From positions 496,001-560,000 of the forward strand of contig ML978132.1 in NCBI GenBank assembly GCA_010015805.1: 64,000 bases of DNA. Reading direction: 5' to 3'. Position numbers and translations under genes: made by a program. The notes under the pieces are model-generated. The model was given only the letters and a program-made list of their open reading frames with translations. It searched no databases and was not told the DNA's origin. This DNA is from Rhizodiscina lignyota (taxonomy: Eukaryota; Ascomycota; Dothideomycetes; Aulographales; Rhizodiscinaceae). Numbering within the stretch: position 1 is the stretch's first letter; each line of letters begins with the position of its first letter. Below are positions 20,488 through 33,652 of this stretch, piece after piece.

Positions 20488-22862
20488 GGCGATGGGATGA
20501 AATGTGCCTGAGTGCAGCTGGCTATGGAAAATATCAGTCCAGCGTGTGCAGCTTGGCACGTGGAAATGTTCCGTCGACGTTCGGCAGCGCTAGCCGCATC
20601 CGGATCACCTGCTAGCCGCATCGACGACCCCTGCCCAGTGCCCACAGCCTTCCAGGCGCTCGTGCCCTTGCCCTTCCAGTTTCTTTTTGGTGCGACGTTT
20701 CGTTCGCCCATAAGCTGCATGAATCGCCGTTTTTGGTGACGCCAGCACGAAGGCACGAGTGAAATGCCCTGATCGCCACCGCGCCCGCATAGCTGATGTT
20801 GGTTACAACTTACTGTACATATGACTCCGTGACGAGATCCTTTGTCAGACTCCTGCCTAGTCACAGATACCATGCTATATCAGGCCGAAAGAGCCGTGCA
20901 GGCATCAGATGGGGGGCTTTGGGCTGAGGAGCTGCAAAGAACATCGGCATCCTTGAATCGCGGGTCATGGGCCTGTCCGTCCCTGGCGTTTCTCTCTGTC
21001 GGTGTCTCGACAGGCGTCACAAAGTGGGATGCTCAATTTAGGATTTGGTTTTTTAGCAGCGAGGATCGCCATCTGCCGACTACGGTTCGTTTACCCGGCA
21101 TCCCCAAATTCGCTCATTCGGCCGCCTGCTCTCATTTGCACTGCGGAACCGCAACGCATGGACATGACCTGACATGTCATGGAGCAGGTGAGGTGGTGTT
21201 AGGATAAGCGCCGTTCAAGGCAAATAAAGTCTCTCGAAAGAAGGCGTTTCACCGTGTAGTTGTTAGGCCGTTGGCACTAGAAGGCGTTCGGCCCCAAAGA
21301 ACAAACATCACAGGCAGATCTTAAGTACTCACTCTCCCATCTGAAAGTCACAAAAGGTACGAGTGCTGCGCCTAAATCGATCGTGTCATACGAGCAGGCC
21401 GGCGTCCGACAGGTCGATGGAACCAACGAACGTTTCAGCGCCGCAGCGGAGGATGGAGCTGCCTTTGCCAGGTGGGCCATGGCCCTGTCGCGAGCCACAA
21501 GAATAAGCGGCAGCAAAAGCGGAAGCATCCCTGCTTGAACATCTTGAAGCGCCAGCCAATGGGAAGCGCAGCTGCATCTTCAATCTTTGCTCTCCCACCC
21601 CTCCCGGGCCCAGATTTAGCGGCAGGCATGCTGCATCCCGGTCAGTCGTCTTGCCTGCAGCGTGTGCGTAGGGGCAGCAAGGCACCGGCGATGCGGGTGC
21701 TTTACCCTCCTGGGTCCAGGAAGACGCAGAAAGACGCAAGATGCCTGATGAGTGTGAGCGCGCGTTGCAGCTCGTCCCAAGCATCATCTGCAGAGCTGGC
21801 GTCTGCGAAATTTGGGTGCTGTCCCATGTCACCGTGTCCTTGCTTGTCGGCAAAGCCCATGTGCCCTACGCTTCGGCTCCCATCTCAACTCCATCCATCA
21901 CGTCCCAATCCCTCACTTTTGCCGTCTTCAACCTTTGTGCATCGGAACTGCAAATCGTCTCTTTCTTCGCCCACGCGCATCGGCAGGCCGTGAAACGACT
22001 TCCATCAGTTCCTGAGCAGCGGGTTGCGACTTCAACACCCTTTTGAGCGCCTCTCCTGCATTTCACAGAGTCCGCTGGGGCGCCACGTCACTTTTCGACT
22101 TCACGATCGAATTCCGGGGATTTTGGTGAGAGCGTTTAGCGGTCACAAGATCGGCTGTGGCACGCCAAATCGGCCCACCCAACGTCCAGATCGGCCGTTG
22201 CATCTCGCACTCTCATTTGCAGCTCGTCGACCGCCAGCGGCGAGTTTTCCAAGGACAGCAGGCTGATCGCAAAGTGCTTGCATCGTCACTCCACCTTTCG
22301 GCAGACGCGTGCTTGGTGGGTGGACAGGCGTTCGGGGGCTTCAGCCTTTTGGTGCTGCGCTTTCTGGGCGTCTGTGGGAGGAAAGGGTTCGGGCGAAACG
22401 AAAGCCAGTTCAGCCATCCGTTGTTCTAGCGAGCCGCACCCCTGCGCCCTGCCTCCTTGGCGCGCTAAGGAAGCCTGTGCACGCGCATGCCGCTAGGCCG
22501 CTTCGGGCGCTCATCGATCTGGCACCTCAAATCTCCAACCGGGCCATTCTTTTGAGCCGCAATCACCAGCAACCTCGTCCGACACCACCTCAATACTCCC
22601 CAAACCCGTCTCCAAAGGCCCCAGAAGCAAGCATTCAGTCGAGGAGGTGATCTTCAGCCGTCTCGTCCCCCCTTTGGGCCCGCCTCTCTCATTTTTCGGC
22701 CAGCGTTGAGTTTACCGCCCGGCTCTGGTCTCACAGCCACACGTCACACCCTCAAAACAAACCACCAATAGCACAACAACCGTTGCACACAACGCAGTCT
22801 GCTTCTCGGTGACGTCAGCAAAGTTGCGTTAGTATTCACGTCTAGCGGAATGTGCAATTGTA
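20488..22862. other. Long divergent intergenic region
   Basis: 2.4 kb between DHS and the Snt1-like corepressor. It is GC-rich with many overlapping short frames on both strands but none with a domain, good start and splice partner. The last 300 bp before 22863 are pyrimidine-rich and look like leader. It may hold a long 5' UTR of the corepressor or an unrecognised noncoding RNA. Confidence 0.5.
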
Positions 22863-25800
22863 ATGTCGAGATACGACCGGGACTCGAGATTTGCACGTGA
22901 CCGCACACCTCCTCGTTTTGACAGACGCTATGGCGGACGACCACCAAGTCCGTCGAACAGAGACGCTCCACGAGGTCCAAGGACGTCAGACCTTGGCCGT
23001 GATGGCGCACCGTCCGGCCCTCGTAGAGGCGGCTTTGGACGCGGAGACTACCGCGAACTCCGCGACGCGCCTCCTTTGAGCGAACCGGGACGGAGACCCT
23101 GGCGCGATGGACGCGATTCTGATATCGACTATGATAGACGGGACCGTCGGACTCCCCCTCGTGAACGTTCACCACCACGTCCACGCCGAGACTCAAGGGA
23201 GCGGCCTTATCCGAATGATCTGGACATTCCCCGGGCAAGGAGAAACTCCCGTGATGGACCACCATCTGCCGGATCCAGTCTTTCTGATGCGCCTCGTCCA
23301 TTTGCTGGCTCTCTCGGGCGTGGCGGCTTCGGTCGTGGACGCGGCAGAGGAAATTGGGACTACCGTGACCGTGGCCGTGCTTCGTACATCGATGACCGGG
23401 ATACGTTTCGTGCAAGGAGCAGATCACGCGGCTCGAGGATAGAGCGTGATATTTCTCGAGACAGTCGGGGATACGACCGACGTGATGATCTGAGGAGCGA
23501 TAGACGGGACGATGATCGAAGATACATTCGCGACGATCGTGATGCTGATCGCTTCAGACGAGATGCTGGACCCAGTCGCACTGAATCTCGTCATCCAAGT
23601 GGTGGTTCGGAGCAGAAAACCTATGGAGATCCATCTGGACCTTCAACTCCACATCCACTGGCGACATCTTTACATCCAGACCGTGCTGTGAATATCGAGC
23701 CCTCCCGAGACAATGATCCACCACGCAGAGCATCTGTTGCGGTGGACTCAGCGCCGCGAGAGCCGCGACGTGAGTTGGAGAAAGGTGAGATTTACACTCC
23801 ACGTTCCGAGCGGCCGCCTGAGAGGCCTGCTCCTCGAGCTACGTCGCCCTCTCCGTCTGGCCCCCAAGTACCTCCATCGGTTCCCGCTTTTGGCGGTGTT
23901 CCGATGTTTACTCGGACCTTGCAAACTTCAAACGTGTGGAGAGCGCCACAGTTGCAAAAACAACATAGTCTTAGTAATCTCTCTACAGCATCAGCCACAA
24001 GTTCTACAGCAGCAAGCAAAGCTCCAGCAGCTGGGCCTAAAGCACAAGCTGGAGCAGTACCGCCAACTGCACCAAAAGCAGAAAGACTCCCAGAACCGAC
24101 ACCAGTGGAACCTGCTACGCCAACGCCGGCCAAGAAAATCGAAGGTGCAACTGACGATAAGGCCCCATCATCAAGGCTCGAGCCCTCTGCACCACCCACT
24201 GGGCCTGCAAAATCACCATCCTTGACTGCTACATCTCCACGAGTGCTGAATGCTGAACCTCCGAAAGGCCCACGAGCGCAAACCCTTCCGTACGGCCCTC
24301 AAACCAATGTATCTTCACCAGTCTTCGCAAAGTCGCCAAGGCCAGCGCCAGCAATCCTCCAACAAGAGCCTGTCATACCTTCTGGCCCTCGTTCTGCACC
24401 AGGCCCAAGCGCATCACCACCAGGTCTGGGAGCAAATGTTCCTACAGGCCCTAAGGCAGAACGCGTTCCACCAGCTGGTCCACGTGGTGCTTTCGGTGCT
24501 ACTCCGAGAAATATATGGCGTCCTAGTGCTCCGATCCATTCGAAATCGAGTACCATCGTCCCTGCGAAGCGAGATGCCGCTGGTGATGAGAAAGCAGCGC
24601 CTGTTGCAAGTATCAGGAGATCTCCAACATTTGAGCGTAGCTCCTCTTACAATGAGCTCGCGACGAAATCGACCGCACCTAAGACTGCGCGGAGTGAACC
24701 GGACGAAGATATGGCACGAAAAAGACGTTGGGACCGGGAGACGACAGCGCCGCAGCCCGCAGCCCAACCTGCAACACCTGACCCTGCCCAAGATGTCGAG
24801 ATGGCCGATGTCGAGCCTGAAAAGCCTGAGCCTGAAAAGCCTGGGCGTGTCAAACCCCAACCCGCCAGGCGCGAGTCTACCAGGTCACCGGCTCCATCAC
24901 CACATGTATCCGAGCGCGCTCAACCGGAAGAAAAGGAACATGACTATAGTGATGATGAAGATCTCCTGGGAGAGGAGTATATTGCCGACCTCAACAGGAA
25001 ATTCGAGCGGGAAAGGGCGGTGATACTTGCAAGAAAGATTGATTTAAGTCAACCCGAATATCGATCTACTAGTCCACTTGCGCGGATCGCTCTCTTGGAC
25101 TCGCTCACTCCTGCAGATCTGCCTTTCAAGGCGCCTGCGGAAGAACCTTCTTCAGTGCCTTCTCCAACCGTAATTCAGCAGCCCATAACGTCGAGCACAA
25201 CCCCATTACCGAGCGTCGAGCGGCCCCAAACCGATCTGTTAACGCCAAAGGAAGAGCAGGAAGATGTGACTATGGAGGATGCCGCCTCTCCCGTCGTACG
25301 TACATTCGAGCCGCCACCTCCAAGAGAAGAAGTCCCTCGGACACCAACTCCGGAGCTCACATCGCTACCATTTCTCGCCAAAGGCCCTCCGTCGCCAGTG
25401 TCGGATCCGGATCAACAGACCGGCACGCAACTCGACGATGACAGCAAAGTCACCATCGTCTCAGTGTTGGCATCCGAACATAAGGCCGAGGCCATTCATC
25501 GTGAAGAGCTGAGAGTGGAATATGCCGAGCGCTACCGGCAGTGGAGGCGAAACGCCCAAGCCCTTCGAAGGAAGGAGCAAGAAGAAGTGGAAGCAAAACA
25601 ACGAGCTCAAAAGTTAGCAGAGAAAACCAAAACACCTGAGCCGGATCCAGCTACTGCTGCTCTCCCTCTTCCCACTCCAACCGAAGGTAGACGTAGTCAC
25701 CGCTTTGCCAGTCAGTTGGATTGGGAGATTGCCATCCAGGCATCTCTTGAGACGGCCAAAGAAGACCAGGCCAAGCAGGAGCGTGAGGCGCAGAAAGTTC

Positions 25801-28800
25801 AGGCCGACCTTGAGAAAGAAGCCGAGATTCCACCAATGGCATCACATCGCGAGATCGTCGTTCGCAGATTCCATGACACGAATCAGGCGCGCAGACCAGA
25901 GCGAGCAATCGAAATTTTCGACTTCGTACCGCCCGAAGATGATTTCACGGAAGAGGAGCACAATATCTTGGTTGCGGGCTACAAGTCTGAGCCCAAGGCA
26001 TGGGGCAAGATTGCGCAGAGTCTTCCAGGACGCACGTATAAGGACTGCATCAATCACTACTATGCTACAAAGTGGTCAACAGACTACAAGAGCCTCAAAG
26101 ATCGTCGCAGGAAGGCCCTGAGAGGTCGCGCTCGGGCACTGCGTGCAGCGCGCTCGAACGCACTCATCTCAGGTCTCGGCGCGAAGGACGATGATGAACT
26201 GGCACCCGCAGTCACTGAAACAGGTAGGCCAAAGCGACTCGCTGCACCGACGTTTGGTGAGAAAGATGCTACGGACGATGCCATGCTTGCAGGTGCCACG
26301 GCAAGGAAACTGGCTGTTTCGGCTGCAGAACACGCAATTGAGAAAGCAGGCAAAAGGGCCAAGGTGGCGAAAGAGAAAGGAACTAGAAAGGCAAAGAATC
26401 AGCCCTTGGCTGCGAGGCCGGCCATCAGCCCGACGAAGCTGGACAAAGACAGGAAGGAGAGAGGCCTGACTGTTGAGCCAGGAGACCCCAGTGCTGCTCG
26501 AGAAGGCGTGGAGAAATGGCCGATTATGCCGACTACTATCGAAGGCCCACCCAGTGCCCTGGGGACGGGCGTTCTGGGACCTGTTAATGATCTCTCAGTT
26601 CTACATGAGCGACCGGCTCCTGCTGCAGCGAATCCAGCTATTGTAGCGACCACAGAACGGCCGAGAGCCCATAGTGGCCATCAACGAGCAGGTGCGTCCA
26701 GTTATTGGTCTGTTCAAGAACAGAACGACTTCAAGCGCTATGTGGTCTACTACGGAACAGATTTCTTGACCATCTCAAGTTTATTGGGAACTAAGACAAA
26801 CATTATGGTAAGCTAAACATTAACGCCTGAAGGAAACAATTAACATCCTGCAGGTCAAGAACTTCTTTGAGCGTAAGAAGGTCGAAGGCAGCATGGCCGA
26901 AGCAATCCAAGCGGCATACGAAGCGGATGAGAAACGCGCTCGAGGCGAGCCTATGGGAGCACCGCCTACCCCGACCGCTGCACGTCGACGCATAGAAAGC
27001 GTGCAACCAACAGCTCCGCGCGCCCTTGCACCTAATCCGGACGCCATGCAAATCGACCACCACTCACCTCCTTCGCTGCCGAAGACGCAGCCACATACGT
27101 CGCCTCCTCAGAGTGCAAGCTCAAAGATTGGCGCTGCTGCGATGTCTCCACCAAGCGTAGCCATGCAGTTACCACCATCTCAGCCAAGGCCAGTCGAACA
27201 GCAGCAACCGTCAAGGGAACCGCCGAGATCTCAAGGCCCACGCATGGGATTTTTTAGCGACAGTGTGGAACGGGGTCGTCGCCCGGGAGGTCTTGTGCAG
27301 GAGCCGTATTCTGCTACACAGCCTGCTCACCAAACTCCATTCTCGTCGCTTATGCAGCCTCGACGGGAGGAGATGCCGAAGAGGGAGGAAATTCCGCGCC
27401 GAGAACCTCCTGTGGTCGAAGAAGAGACTCGACAACACTACCTTCAGGGCCCAGCTCAACCAGAGCGACGCGCGCCAAAGCCAGCTATGGAGAGCGAAAT
27501 GCCTCTGCGCCAGCCCGAATCCCAAAGAACAGCAATGGGAAACCAGTGGCCGTTTGAACAAAACCAGAGACTCTTCTCAAGGCCAACTCAACCCTTGTCG
27601 CAGCAACCAGCACATTCGTCACCCAACATTCGGGCACAACTTGAGGTTACCATGTCTCCACGCGGCATGGCGACTCATCCGGCGCCTGCTCCGCATACGA
27701 ATCCTTGGCCACCAACGAGTGACTCGAAACCACCAAGTGCTGGCCCCCCTTCTCAAGCTCAACAGCCGCCGCCACAGCCACAGCCAGCACCACCGAAGCA
27801 AGAGAACAAGAAATCGAATCTCATGTCGCTGCTCAACCCCGTATCCGCCGACTCGGATGCAGACAAGAGAGCGCGAGAAAGAGAAGAGAAGGAGAGGGAA
27901 GAGCGGCGCAGAGCCCAGGCACAAGCAAATCCACCTCCAAGAGAGTTCCCAGCATATCGCGACTTGTCTGGTCGGATATCCAGTCCAAAGGCCTCGTTTG
28001 CCGATCCGGGCGTGACGCAGCGAACTATGCCTACATATCGCTCTGCACTCCCACCGTCGCAGCCTTCATCAGCGTCTTCAGCGCCCGTGCCAGACGACCA
28101 TCGCTACCGCGAACATCGCGACAGCTGGCCCCCACAGAATCGCCATCTGTCGCAGCAGCAGTACGCGGCTGGTCCCCTGCGCACAGGCTCACCACTCGGC
28201 CTTCAAGGACAACAGAACCAGCCTTCACCCTCCGATTTCCGAGCGTCAGGGTTCGGTTCGAGCCACAGGTCTATGCTGAGCAGCCTCAACGCACAACCGC
28301 GGCACGTTGCCTCTCCACCTCCAGTCTCGCAGCCTGGAAGTTTGGCGCACTCGCGTTCTTCATCGCTCAATCAGTCTGCTGGAGCACCTCATTTGCAAGG
28401 TCAAATACCTCCTCCGAGTAGGATCGAGACGCCGCCGCAAGAGGCTAGTATGAGCGCGAATAGGATGCTGCAGCCAAACCCATACGCGGCTGTCCAGCCA
28501 CCGCCATCGCAGCCTTCAAGCGCGCACAGCGCCACACATCCGAGCCAGCAGCCACCGGCCAGGTATCAAGAGTCGCCGCATTCGCAGCACCATCACCAGC
28601 ATAGCGGCAGCTTGTACTCGACTAGTCACTTCCCCCCTCCACCTGGGCCCGACCCGCACTATCAGCATCAGAGCCAATACCCCAGCCGTCCACCGTCTGG
28701 CGTCGCGGACGTAAATTCAGTGCTGACGCGCGACCAACGAGAAGCGGAACGAGACAGACAGCTCCACCACGAACGGGAGATAAGACTCCAACAACAAGAA

Positions 28801-29244
28801 CGCGAGATGCGCGAACGCGAAGCACTGCATCTGCAGCGCACACAGCAGCAGGCGCAAGCCTCCCAAGGCCCAGGCGTCCCACCACAGCACTCCCAACCGT
28901 ACGGCCTCTCCGACCGCTTTGGCGAACGATTTTCCGGGCCCCCTACGCCGGTATCACTCGCTGCGCAGCAAGACCCGCGGAGCGCAGGTGCACATAGCCT
29001 CACTCCCGGCGGGCGCATCGGCTACCCTCCGCCACCGGCCCCGAGTCTCACGCCTGTAGATGCAAGGCCAGCGAACAGGGGATGGACACTTGCGGGTGCG
29101 ATAGAAAGTCAGCGCGAGGCAAGGCAGCGAGAGGAGGTGGACAGGGATAGGATGGAGCGTGAGAGGATGGAAAGAGAGAGAGAGATGCAGTGGCGCGGAC
29201 GGGAGAGGGGTTTTGAGACGAGAGGGTTTGGTGGGAGGGGATGA
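22863..29244 (+). CDS. SNT1: Snt1/NCoR-like SANT corepressor
   Basis: Exons 22863-26807 and 26854-29244 (donor GTAAGC, acceptor TGCAG) encode 2111 residues. The N-terminus is Arg/Asp/Ser-rich (SRYDRDSRFARDRTPP onward), then comes a long Pro-rich disordered part. The first SANT domain lies at about 1018-1080 (DFTEEEHNILVAGYKSEPKA, ending INHYYATKW). The second lies at about 1275-1340 (YWSVQEQNDFKRYVVYYG) and is split by the intron, which joins TKTNIM to VKNFFERKK. The C-terminal third is Gln/Pro-rich with an Arg/Glu/Gln coiled-coil-like stretch near 28735-28860. Two SANT domains in this order in a very large disordered protein match yeast Snt1, the scaffold of the Set3 histone deacetylase complex, and metazoan NCoR/SMRT. 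It should act in the nucleus. Gene symbol by analogy. Confidence 0.85.
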
Positions 29245-30681
29245 GTGGAGAGGATAGGATGTTTGGGGCTTGTTGGGCGCGGGTGGAGTGATACCACGGC
29301 GGAGGTTTGAGAGCTTGTGTTGCTTCTCGGTTGGTTCTTTTTTCTACCTTTTGCGCGATATCAGGGATAGAACTGCGGGCGAGGTGGCCGCTTGCTGATT
29401 TTGTGTGTATGGCTATATGGATACCTTGAGTGAGTTCGAAATGTATAGATATGCTTGTAAAACCTGTCAGTAGATGCTGTCTATTGTGAAGTGATGCTTC
29501 AGGCTCATGAATGACCTCCGCCTGCAGTCGGTTCAACAGTATGAATATCTCCTCGTGAAGCACGGGAGTCCAGAGGCAAAGGTATGTGACCCTAAAAGCG
29601 CTCGCCAGTGATAACTACACCTTAATCCCTTCCGCGTCTGCCGTTATTTCTTCCTATATCTACGGCGAAAACCTTGACCGACCACCAAATCAGTATCGCT
29701 ATCGCTCACGCAGCCGCAGCCGCCACCGAGGATCCGGAAGTGCACGAACTTCGAAACGCTGGTGTAGCTGAAGGCGGAGAAGGTTGAGCTACGCAGCAGA
29801 GGTGTGGCATTAACAACAGAGATCATCCTCACCACCACCAATAGGCATTGCCGCATTTCATCACTGTTAATGAGAGTGAGGGCGACGGCAGCGATTCGAC
29901 TGTGTCAGGCGTGAAGGTCTTGTTGCTGTACTTCATGCTCACCTCGGCGATCTCCATATCCAACCCCCCAGAGATGGTATAGCTTTAAGAGGAGCAGTGG
30001 TTTTGGGATGATTCGTTTGGGCTGCTCAATATTCGGTGGCGTAGACTGCGAAGAGCGTTGAGCATGACGGGGCGTCGGCAATAACCATTCATAACCTAGA
30101 TTGCGACGCCGAAATCTTACGACAAAGCATCTGATCTTCTCGTTGAAGCCATACGTCTTCATCTACCCTGTGCGCGGGTTTCCCTCGCGGTGAAGAAGAA
30201 TTCGCCGTCACCGCCCACTTCCTCACGGCCTCGTACGACCTAAAAGTAGCCCGGACAGCATTTGAATTTATCTTCCGGCCTGCGTTGCGACTTCCCCAAG
30301 TCGGCTAGCAGAGGTTAGAGCGCGTCGACAACTACGTGTCCACACTGTGCGAGATGAGTTCTGGAAACGCTTCCGCCCAGGGATACAAGAACAGCCCTGA
30401 TGAAGACATGTCCGGTGGAAGAGAAGCCTGGGCCAAGATGCATCTCAGTACAACTATGGATAATTCCAAGGAGAGAGCACTGTTACAATGCACATTGACG
30501 TTAAGGGAGCCGGGAATAGACCCAACCATTGCGTGCATGCTCCAAGACTCATCCATGTCATCTTTGTTCCGCTGCGTAGATATAAGATAGCTGGGGCATG
30601 GATAGACTCCCCTTGAGCCGCTCTTCCCAAATCTCAATGTTTTTGCTTGACCGTGGAACAGAAACAACGTACAGTCCCCGA
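29245..30681. other. Convergent intergenic region, no gene accepted
   Basis: 1.4 kb between the convergent SNT1-like and GNAT genes. A minus-strand 85-codon frame (29905-30162) and small plus-strand frames near 29590-29790 show no recognised domain. It probably holds two 3' UTRs. Confidence 0.45.
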
Positions 30682-31395
30682 CTACATCGGCAGTGCCATC
30701 GTGATCACTCGATCCCAATTCCCCGGGTTAACCCATCGGCGTACTTCGTGGAATCCGCATTTGACCAAGACCTTGTAGCTAGCAGTGTTGGGTTCTTCTA
30801 GCGCCGCTATTAACCCGATGTCGCATCTTTGCAACAGTCGAGCGGTCTCTTCCGGGTCCCTTTCTTCAGCGGAGGAAGAAACATCCCTTTTCCAACCCTC
30901 GATCAGCTCTTTCCAGTGCTGTACGAAGGCGCTGACAGCCTCTGTTATGATCCCCTTACCCCAGAGTTCTGGCAGGAGCATGTACCCAATCTCCGCCACG
31001 ATTTCGCCCTGGTCCTCACCCTTGTCCTCGCCCTTTTCATCTGCATACACAAGCTTCGCGCAGCTAATATCACCAACAAGTGTCTCCTCTTCCACTACGA
31101 ATCCCAAGCTCTCTGCGACCTCGGGTTTCAGCTCGATACCGAACCCATATGCACTTGGTGGCCTGGCTTCGTATGGTCCACTTTCTGGACGGAGCAATGG
31201 CTGCATTTTCAACCAAGTTGCGTCTTCATCTGCATCAGGCTGATGTGCGCGGCTATATTTCATCACCTGAGCATCGCCGCGTAGTTTGTAGTATGCGGGG
31301 AGATCAGATCGTTGTATAGGGCGGAGGATGAGGCGAGCAGTTGAGATCGTGTTGTTCCGCGGGAGTGGGAGAGGAGGAAATTGCGCGCTTGACAT
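30682..31395 (-). CDS. GNAT N-acetyltransferase (RimJ/Acetyltransf_3 type)
   Basis: A single-exon 237-residue protein. It begins with the usual TARLILRPIQRSDLPAYYKL strand-helix of Acetyltransf_3 proteins. The acetyl-CoA binding motif A is EIGYMLLPELWGKGIITEAV (about 130-149), with WGKGIITEA as the pyrophosphate loop. Near the end, EEPNTASYKVLVKCGFHEV is the conserved NxxSxxVLxKxGF segment. An acidic Lys/Glu/Asp insertion (EKGEDKGEDQGE) sits between the central strands. These enzymes transfer acetyl groups from acetyl-CoA to protein N-termini, amino acids or small amines; the substrate cannot be told. No targeting signal is visible, so cytosol is likely. Confidence 0.92.
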   Translation of the reverse strand: MSSAQFPPLPLPRNNTISTARLILRPIQRSDLPAYYKLRGDAQVMKYSRAHQPDADEDATWLKMQPLLRPESGPYEARPPSAYGFGIELKPEVAESLGFVVEEETLVGDISCAKLVYADEKGEDKGEDQGEIVAEIGYMLLPELWGKGIITEAVSAFVQHWKELIEGWKRDVSSSAEERDPEETARLLQRCDIGLIAALEEPNTASYKVLVKCGFHEVRRWVNPGNWDRVITMALPM

Positions 31396-32100
31396 TTTGG
31401 ACTGGAGTGGAAGAAATATACTGGACCATTAGCAGATTCTGAGATGATCTTAACACTCTAATAAGAATCAATCGGTAACAAGGGAATCCACACTTTGCAG
31501 ATACGGAGTCTGGAGAAGGCTTTACGGTGTCTCAAGTAGGAAATATCACTGCGCGAAAGCAAGCAACAATGATAATTGAGGAGTACCAAGAGTGACAGGA
31601 TGCAACTGCTGAAGGAATAGCTAGCCTCAAGTAGTCTAAATAAATGCTCCGGCACCTAGCCCTACCTACAGTCACAGTGCAGGTTTGGGGGAGAGGATAA
31701 GTCATTTCATCCTAATCCTAATATGGACTAGTCCATACCCAGCAAGCCAGCATTCCGAGCCCCAAAAGGTGACTGGAAAACACACTACAACTTTGTTTCT
31801 TTACCTCATTTAAGGAGTATAGTCAAAACGGAAACACTCAAAAGTTCGACGACTCATCTTCTATAGACAACTGTTTCGTTGTAAATGGGAGAACCGAAAG
31901 GTTTGATACTCGAAAGAACCCTACACCCCTGCTAACCAAATCTAAGGAATCCACTCCGTTGAGACATTCACTTTTCAAAATTTCCACACACATGAATCTG
32001 TAAGATCCTTAAACGTCTTTCCAAGAGACATTCTATGAGAACACCAGAGCACGTGCATTAGACATATTCCCATCATCACTCGTATCGTATCTTCAAAACA
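31396..32100. other. Intergenic, no gene seen
   Basis: 700 bp of AT-richer sequence between the start of GNAT and the 3' end of the C2H2-like gene. No supported feature. Confidence 0.5.
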
Positions 32101-33652
32101 TCAAGGCGTATTCTCATCTGAACTCTTCATTTCATGTACGATGCCAGGACCTTCGTACTGCATGGAATAATTCACTTCCATCTCTTCGACACCATGAATG
32201 TCGGCTCCAGGTTGGGCCTCGGCAGGAGCGGAAGAAAACGCTGGAAAGCCTGGTGAGGCGTGGCTGAAGCTCGACGGGGTGCTTTCGCTCAACTGGCCAT
32301 AATAGGGAGCTCTAAGAGGGGAGCTTCCTGGGTCTTCGTATACGTAGGAGTCTGTCGACTGAATGGTGTCTGAAGCCGGAGTCCTCGTACGAAACCGAGT
32401 CTCATCATCCATGTGTGACATGGAAACAGAGGGAGCATCATCCCTAGACTGGCGCGGGAGACCGATCGGCGTTGGTTCTAGAAATGACCCCGAACGACGG
32501 ACCTCGACAAACTGTTCAGAATGCGAGGTACGACCGTCAATGCTCGCTCTGGAATCACCTGGGGGTACTCCTAACAACTGATTCGCTGAAGACGCAGAAC
32601 TGTTGCCTCTAGTCCTTCTCGCAACTCTGCGAGGGTCTTTACGGACTATTCCAGTGCTCTGGGTATCACGACTCCCACGCCTGATGCTACGCGTATTCGG
32701 TGTAGCTGGAGCTTCGGTCATACGATGGTCTGTCACATCTTCTCCAGCAACGGCTAGTTCAGATGGCCTCATCCATGTGTACTCAACATAAAGCACCTCA
32801 AGCGTTTGCTCACGGTTGCCAAACAGATTCAACATCGTGTTGAATTTGCGAGAAGTGAGCTCAGAGTCTCTTGGAACCTTATCACTCCTGTCGATGTGAT
32901 TCTGCTCGTGGACGTAGATCGAATTATCTTCACCGACGTCCCCGAATGCGGCGAAACAGACCAAGCACAGTCCACGTCGCTGCTTTCGAACAGGTTCGAG
33001 CAGGATACCTCTAAGCTTTTTGAGGATATCCTTAGGCCGTTCGAAGCCGTGCTTATCGATCAAATGTTGACTGCACTAATGCATTAGAACGTATGTCAAT
33101 TTACGAAGGAGTGATCCTCACATCAAATCTCTTGGCGAGTCGAACACCTTTTTACACTGGTGCCATTCGTAGTGGATCTCAGTCACATAGAGGTCAGGTC
33201 TTGCAATGTGGAGGACGCACGTCGAAGTGGGTTTCGTCCTCTCGTGCAATATAAATGGCCTGTCCACGGCTTGGATTGCTTTTCGCCATTGAGCTTGCCT
33301 CCCGGTGGATATCGATTGTCCCTCCTCTATTGTACCACCATCGTGGGATCCAATATGCGTAGGTCCATCTCCTTCACGCACACTGTCCGAACCCAGGGTA
33401 CTGGCTAGGTCGTACGTGATAACCAGCCCCCTTTCTGGACCAACAGGTGGCCCTCCTGCGTGGCTTGTTTCGATGGCTCGTTCGAGAGGTGAGACGGCGT
33501 GGCGAGGATTAGCCTTGTCCGTAGCCTTGTTCGAGCTCCCATTGCCCGTAGACACTGTTCGCAGCAGTTAGGGCGTTTGCCTTTCAGAGAGTTTGCATAA
33601 GGCAGGATGAGGTAACGTTACCCTGCACCTGGCGCTTCCGATCCTTCGGCAT
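32101..33652 (-). CDS. C2H2-like zinc finger protein, function unknown
   Basis: Exons 33622-33652 (31 nt), 33122-33554 and 32101-33070 give 477 residues, MPKDRKRQ at the start. The tiny first exon was chosen because its ATG context is good, the donor GTAACG matches in phase, and the basic start suits a nuclear protein. A longer frame upstream is compositionally odd. The second junction reads PRDLIQHLIDKHGFERPKD. Two finger-like segments follow each other: HQCKKVFDSPRDLIQHLIDKH, lacking its first cysteine, and CLVCFAAFGDV followed by HEQNH. The C-terminal half is disordered, with an Arg-rich stretch (RKDPRRVARRTRG) and acidic end. I know no family with this order. A DNA-binding role is possible but unproven. 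Confidence 0.72.

Noticed and set aside
21386-21853. 155-codon minus-strand frame
   Set aside because: GC-rich chance frame with Cys/Ala/Ser bias, overlapped by equally long frames on the other strand.
29691-29785. Short plus-strand peptide-like frame (AIAHAAAAATEDPEVHELRN)
   Set aside because: No ATG in frame before an upstream stop and no convincing exon to join it.
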